Source of the DNA: Paramecium pentaurelia
Lineage: Eukaryota > Ciliophora > Oligohymenophorea > Peniculida > Parameciidae
Assembly: GCA_905183005.1 (NCBI GenBank)
Contig: CAJJDO010000142.1
Span: 207,734 to 271,733 of the forward strand
Length of the DNA stretch: 64,000 nt
Direction: 5' to 3'
Part shown: piece after piece, positions 59,518-64,000 of the stretch
Layout: the number at the start of each line of letters is the position of its first letter
Position numbering within the stretch: position 1 is the first letter of the stretch
The notes under the pieces: generated by a model
Database searches by the model: none
Seen by the model: the letters and a program-made list of their open reading frames with translations, nothing else
What the model was told of the DNA's origin: nothing
Translations under genes and position numbers: made by a program

Positions 59518-60945
59518 TCATTCACAATATTATCTAATTTAAATTTCTTCAGATTTGCAATCCCAGGTAATTAAATACTCCCCATCATCTGAAATTGCTC
59601 CATGTATATAATTATCATCGAAATCGATAATTTATTCTTACAAAAATTCTCCATTTTCTTTTATTTTAATTAAATTTAAACTGCTTCCATTTTTATTTAG
59701 AAGAAGTTATTTTGATTAAATATATTTTTGAGGAAAATACCAAAAACAATCTTTTCCAAATTTTACAGCAATTTCCTTTTATTTAATAAATTATTAATTT
59801 AATTTATTTTATTCATAAATTATCATTTACTTTTTATTATATGGTTGATAAGTAAATAAAGTATTACTTATAAAACATAATCTTGAACCCCATTCTACTT
59901 TAATAGTTTATTAAATATTCCATAAAGAACTATCTTAATCTTTTTGACTTACAACAATAAGATTATCAGCAGCACAAGAAATTAATTAATTTTAAGTTTC
60001 ATTCATACTAATACAAAATACACTCCCATTATGATATGTTAATGTTTATAAACTTTACCATTTATCATTTTTTTCCCATATTCTAATGGTTTTATCATCA
60101 CTGCCTGATATAATTAAGTCATCATTATTATTAATTATCAAACAATTAATATCATCAGTATGTCCCTCAAGTACTTATTTACAATTAAAAATTCTATTTT
60201 CTTATGCTTCCCATAGAATAATTGACCTATCATAGCTGCCAGAGATAAATGAAAGTGATTTTTACAAAAAGTAAATACATCTAACTCTTTTATTATGATT
60301 ACTTAATTCCTACATTTATCTTAATTATCCTTGTTAAAAATCAAATACTTTTATTTTGCTTGATTCATATCCAGCCACTAAAATAGTAGCTTCCTTATTA
60401 AATGCAAAAGCAAATATATACTCATCTTTTATTTAATTTATCAATTCATATTTAAATGGTTTCAATTCTTTATTACTTATTTATTAATGACTTTTTTCTT
60501 CTAAACATAAAATTTTTCTACTATTTTTTATAGTTTCAGATAAACTTCCTATATTCTCTGTGATTAATTAATACAATTCCTATTTACTCTTTTGAAATGA
60601 AAAGAAACACGATGAAACTTCATTAAAGTGAGTTATATTAAAATTCTTAGATAATTATGTTATTTCTTTAAATCTCGTTTCTAATCCTTTTTTTAATTCC
60701 CCAAATTTATTATTCATATGATTAATCCAATTTTCAAGCTTATTCATAAGATCATCATAATCAAATGATTATTGCTTTATTAAATTCAAAAATGCAGAAA
60801 ATTTTTATACATCTTCTATATGGTTTTTATGATTTCCACATTATAAACATTCAAAACAAGAAAAACGACATTCTTAACAGGAATCCTTCATGCAAACAAA
60901 CTCAATCTAATTTTTATGGCCTTAATTCTAACAAATTAAATCCAT
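59518..60945 (-). CDS. B-box-like zinc finger / WD40 repeat protein
   Basis: An intronless 475-aa protein. The first about 50 residues carry a Cys/His-rich B-box-like finger (G-H-K-N-Q-I-E-F-V-C...C-Q-E-C-R-F-S-C-F-E-C-L...H-K-N-H), then a helical region (to about 170) and WD40 repeats to the end: FAFAFNKEATILVAGYESSK, VRCIYFLQKSLSFISGSYDR with W-E-A, INCLIINNNDDLIISGSDDK with T-I-R-I-W-E, and further degenerate blades. The order B-box, helix, WD40 is widespread in oligohymenophorean ciliates. WD40 repeats make protein-binding propellers. The start was chosen at the ATG preceding the finger; there is no earlier in-frame ATG nearby. Confidence 0.85.
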
Positions 60946-62050
60946 TATTTATAGATATTAATAATTATGAATCTGATTACTGCAATTTAAGGTTAAGATT
61001 CTATTTTTAGAATAACTAAATCTATATTTACATTACTATATTTGGATTTTATTACAATCTAATTCTAAATTAAAAATAAATAAATCCTAATTAACTTTCT
61101 GATCAGAATTCTTACTTTATATTTTGTAATATATAATATTTATTTTCAAAATAAACTTAAACAGGAATAACAATTTAATCATTATTTTTATGATATTTCC
61201 AATTAAAATAGTAAGAATAAATGATTAATTAATACATTGTTCAATTATTTAAGGCAATTAAAAATATGTTAATGAAAATTACTGTTAAGATGGATTTTTT
61301 TAATTCTGCCATCAACTATATGAAAATTACTCCATAATAATTATCATCTAATAAAATATAAGAAAGCAAATTTATTTATTGTTTGTAAGAGAAATATAGA
61401 AAATCAATTTTTAATTTACCAATAAAGAAATAAATGTGCTTTTAAATAAATGCATTACCAATATTTCTTAATTTTTCTTCATTGATTTACTCGTGTCAAT
61501 TTATGCATAACTTTGATTATATATGTATAACGAATTTTGCAATTTAATTATTTATTTGTTCTCAATTATCATAATTTAATAATATATTATTTATTTAGGT
61601 CAAATTTAAATATATTCATATAAGCAACGTTGAGGTTGAGATCATGAGATAATATAAAATCTTAAAATTGAATAAATTATACTCTATTTTATTATTGAAT
61701 TTTAACATTATATTAAATGTTAGATTATTCCAATGTATTCCATTAGTCAGAATCTCGATTATGTAGAAAAGATTACCATTTAAACAAATCAGTAACTATT
61801 TCATTTGTTTTCACTCCACAAACATTATAAATTTTAATAAATGCAAAATACTATTCTAAATTTTTAATTTTAATTAATATATTCCTTATTTAAAATTTTA
61901 TCATATTTGTGATAATTTTTAAGACTTTAGAGTAAAGACATATAATAATTAGATTTTCATTGAAAGAAAACTAAAAATTTTTTTGCTTTAGTCTCATATA
62001 AGACAGGTTTAACTATTTAATTATTGTAAAGTATCTAAATTAAATTATTT
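60946..62050. other. Gene-poor stretch upstream of the Mpv17 gene
   Basis: About 1.1 kb with only low-complexity open frames on both strands (a plus-strand one at 60765-61010 is antisense to the WD40 gene). It holds both divergent promoters and no recognisable RNA gene, repeat or protein domain. Confidence 0.45.
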
Positions 62051-62661
62051 ATGTAATTCCTCTCAAAATATCATAATCTCATCTAAAAGTATCCGCTAGC
62101 AACAAAATCTATCACAGCAGGTTATAAATGATTGATAAAGTCTAGGATTCATTGTTTCTTTTGGAGATTTTACAGTTTAAACCATGAAACCATATTTCGA
62201 CTAAACAACTCAACCTTAAAAATTGAATTTAAGAAGATTAGGAATAGCCTGGCTAATGGGAAATGTCTTTATGGGGCCTTTATTTCACTATAACTTTACA
62301 TATATGTTACCTTGGCTAGTAAAGAGGTCGCATAATTTTTATAAACTATAGATTACCATTCGATACTACTACACCTATAAGAAGAGCATTTGGGTCTGTT
62401 TTAATTGATTAAACTGTGTGGAGTTGTTATCTACTCTGTCATTATTTAATTATAATAAATTTTCTTGAAAGTGGTTCAATCACCAAAGGCATAGAGGCAA
62501 TTAAAAAAAACTTTACAAAAGTTATGATAACTAATTGGTAGGTGTGGCCAGCCGCTTAAATAATCAATTTTTGGTTAATCCCTCGACCATATTAAGTTCT
62601 ATGGGTAAATCTTATAGGATATTTTTGGAATATATATTTGAGTTATATATAACATAAATGA
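62051..62661 (+). CDS. Mpv17/PMP22 family membrane protein
   Basis: A 186-aa inner-mitochondrial or peroxisomal membrane protein of the Mpv17/PMP22/Sym1 family. Visible motifs: K-Y-P-L-A-T-K-S-I-T-A-G-F, G-D-F-T-V-Q-T, the arginine pair L-R-R-L-G with W-L-M-G, the hallmark G-P-L-F-H-Y-N-F, D-Q-T-V-W, and the C-terminal W-Q-V-W-P-A-A-Q-I-I-N-F plus V-L-W-V-N-L-I-G-Y-F-W-N-I-Y-L-S that define the family. Introns: 62121-62145 (25 nt) and 62327-62351 (25 nt); both are necessary and the frame is exact. The role is probably channel-like or in metabolite balance; family members are poorly understood. Confidence 0.93.
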
Positions 62662-63355
62662 GTGATATAGTTATAAAATCACAAAATATCGTGTTATTAA
62701 GTGATGCTTTCTATATAATAAACTTTTCAGCAATTTATATAACATCGTATATAAGCAAATGTAAAATTAGGAGTAAAACAGTTTTAAGGCATTTTATGGT
62801 TTTAATAAGATTTGATGCTATATTAGCATGTCTCTATTTATTTTAGAAACAACTTATATATAGCAATCATATATAAATAATTAGGAATCATATATTAAGG
62901 GATTATAATTATATATTAAAAGCATATAGTATAAGTTTTCTTCTTTTATTTTGTCAATAAATAATCAGGATTGAAGATTTCAAAAATAGACAAGCTTACA
63001 TTAGATTTTAGAAATTTTTCCATTCTTCTTATTAAGGTCCAAATATCGTAGCAATTTCATTTCCTTAAAGAAACTGCAAGCTTCCTTGAAATAACATATG
63101 ACAGCCATCAATTACAATGAAAATCACTCAATATCGATATATAAAAGTGATCTTTCCTAAATTATAATCATTTAGAAATATAAAATTCTTAATATATTCA
63201 GGTTAATTTATAAATATTAGATTGATAAACAGAACATAATATAATTAAAGTCAATCATATTTATTTATTTTAAGAAAAATTTATAAAGAAGATTAATATT
63301 TATATTGATGTAATTTTTGTAAATTTTTTCTATAAATTATTTAATAATCATTAAA
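62662..63355. other. Gene-poor 3' region
   Basis: About 690 bp of A+T-rich sequence with a short protein-like piece near 62970-63090 (IEDFKNRQAYIRFQKFFHSS, then P-N-I-V-A-I-S-F-P) that has no clear start. No other feature was found. Confidence 0.4.
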
Positions 63356-63538
63356 ATGAAGATTTTTATAATATAATTTACAATTATTATTTACTTACTG
63401 ATAGTTTTCAATTCATTTAAAAATTAATTTATTAGTGAGAATGAAGTTAGTTTCAATACCTTAGTTTGTAATACTAATATTTAGGTTAGTGTATGGAATA
63501 TTCAATTAAAATGTTTGATTATGTCAATTATAATTTGA
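63356..63538 (+). CDS. Tiny hypothetical secreted or membrane peptide (60 aa)
   Basis: A frame from ATG to TGA whose first 20 residues (MKIFIIQFTIIIYLLIVFNS) look like a signal peptide or membrane anchor, followed by a short polar part with two Cys and a hydrophobic end. Such frames can arise by chance in A+T-rich DNA. It is listed because of the signal-like start. Confidence 0.2.
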
Positions 63539-64000
63539 AAAATTATAATTACTAAATAATAGAATATTAGTTATTTATGTTATGCAGCAGTATGAAATTA
63601 TTTTAAAAAGATATATCATATAATTGGAATAGTATTTTTTATATTGCATCCATTATGGGTGATATATTTACTTTTATATGTTGTTTAGTTTATCATCCAG
63701 GATATTAAAAAAATTTAAGAATTCCAGAAAGATATAAGATGAAAATAATGAGAAGATCATATTTATTTTATTAAAAAATTCAATAATCATAAAATATTAT
63801 TATTTCATTTAACTTGAGATATTTACTTATTAAAATATAATAAATCAATAATCATATTTTATGATTATTAATTATGTTAGATTGAGATAAAAATATTAAT
63901 ATTTAAATTTAAGTGCCTTTTGTTTATTCAGATGTTCAAAATAAACCTTATTTTTTAAGTTTAATGATACTAAAGTAATGTTTTTCACAATTATTATTTT
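63539..64000. other. Terminal spacer
   Basis: About 460 bp of A+T-rich DNA at the end of the window. No telomeric C4A2/C3A3-type repeat, RNA gene or protein-like frame was found, so the window does not end at a chromosome end. Confidence 0.45.

Noticed and set aside
60765..61010. An 81-codon plus-strand frame
   Set aside because: Most of it is antisense to the B-box-like finger of the WD40 gene, whose Cys/His pattern on the minus strand is clear.
63800..64000. A chromosome end or telomere at the right edge
   Set aside because: No repeated C4A2, C3A3 or G4T2/G3T3 tract is present at either edge of the window.
1..64000. tRNA, rRNA, CRISPR, insertion sequences or riboswitches
   Set aside because: I scanned for T-loop-like GTTCRAATC motifs, G+C-rich islands, spaced direct repeats and transposase motifs and found none that hold up. 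By eye this is not exhaustive; tRNAscan and Rfam runs would settle it.

Overview
The window is eukaryotic and comes from a ciliate macronuclear (somatic) genome, most likely Paramecium or a close oligohymenophorean relative. Nearly every recognisable protein reads straight through TAA and TAG, which sit where homologues carry glutamine or polar residues, and only TGA ends genes. More than 50 introns can be placed. They are tiny (17-38 nt, mostly 22-29), almost always GTA...TAG, with a minority ending AAG or CAG. The DNA is very A+T-rich, genes are packed on both strands with spacers often of only 20-60 bp, and I see no telomeric repeat, rRNA, tRNA, CRISPR or transposon. All translations here use the ciliate code. 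For most genes the summed intron lengths restore a single frame from ATG to TGA, which is the main check I could make by hand.

Layout. 0-15.7 kb: RIO2 kinase, a Sec14/CRAL-TRIO protein, an EF-hand protein, an FKBP-TPR immunophilin, a DUF1772 membrane protein, a large anoctamin (TMEM16), a C2H2 finger protein, a Pho80-type cyclin, an F-box-like protein, a possible mitochondrial ribosomal bS18 and VPS4. 17-31 kb: a UIM-containing ubiquitin protease, a kinase with a long helical tail, a leucine-rich-repeat protein, a second kinase-like gene, a DM10 (EFHC/RIB72-type) ciliary protein and SmE. 31-46 kb: a RING protein, a candidate acylated protein, a YJU2/CCDC130 splicing factor, an FtsX-like ABC permease, two neighbouring CBM20 starch/glycogen-binding proteins, a Myb protein, TIM44 and an AAGAB/p34-like protein. 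46-64 kb: SCP2, a pseudokinase, ADF/cofilin, an Ariadne-type RBR ligase, a Lon with changed catalytic residues, a CHAT/caspase-like protein, a B-box/WD40 protein and Mpv17/PMP22. The last kilobase is nearly empty.

The genes are ordinary housekeeping, ciliary, trafficking and proteostasis functions and do not form an operon or a single pathway. The 16.2-17 kb, 32.3-33.4 kb and 61-62 kb stretches carry only weak or no coding signal.

One feature is technical rather than biological: an N at 21131 separates two identical 1,048-bp copies (20083-21130 and 21132-22179), so the 5' part of the kinase gene appears twice. The observations most worth following are the CHAT-like protein (55.7-57.9 kb), the Lon whose Ser/Lys dyad reads Cys/Arg, the CBM20 pair, divergent start codons only 21 and 35 bp apart, near-minimal introns of 17 and 19 nt, and two introns of one cofilin gene that share their 5' halves and flanks.
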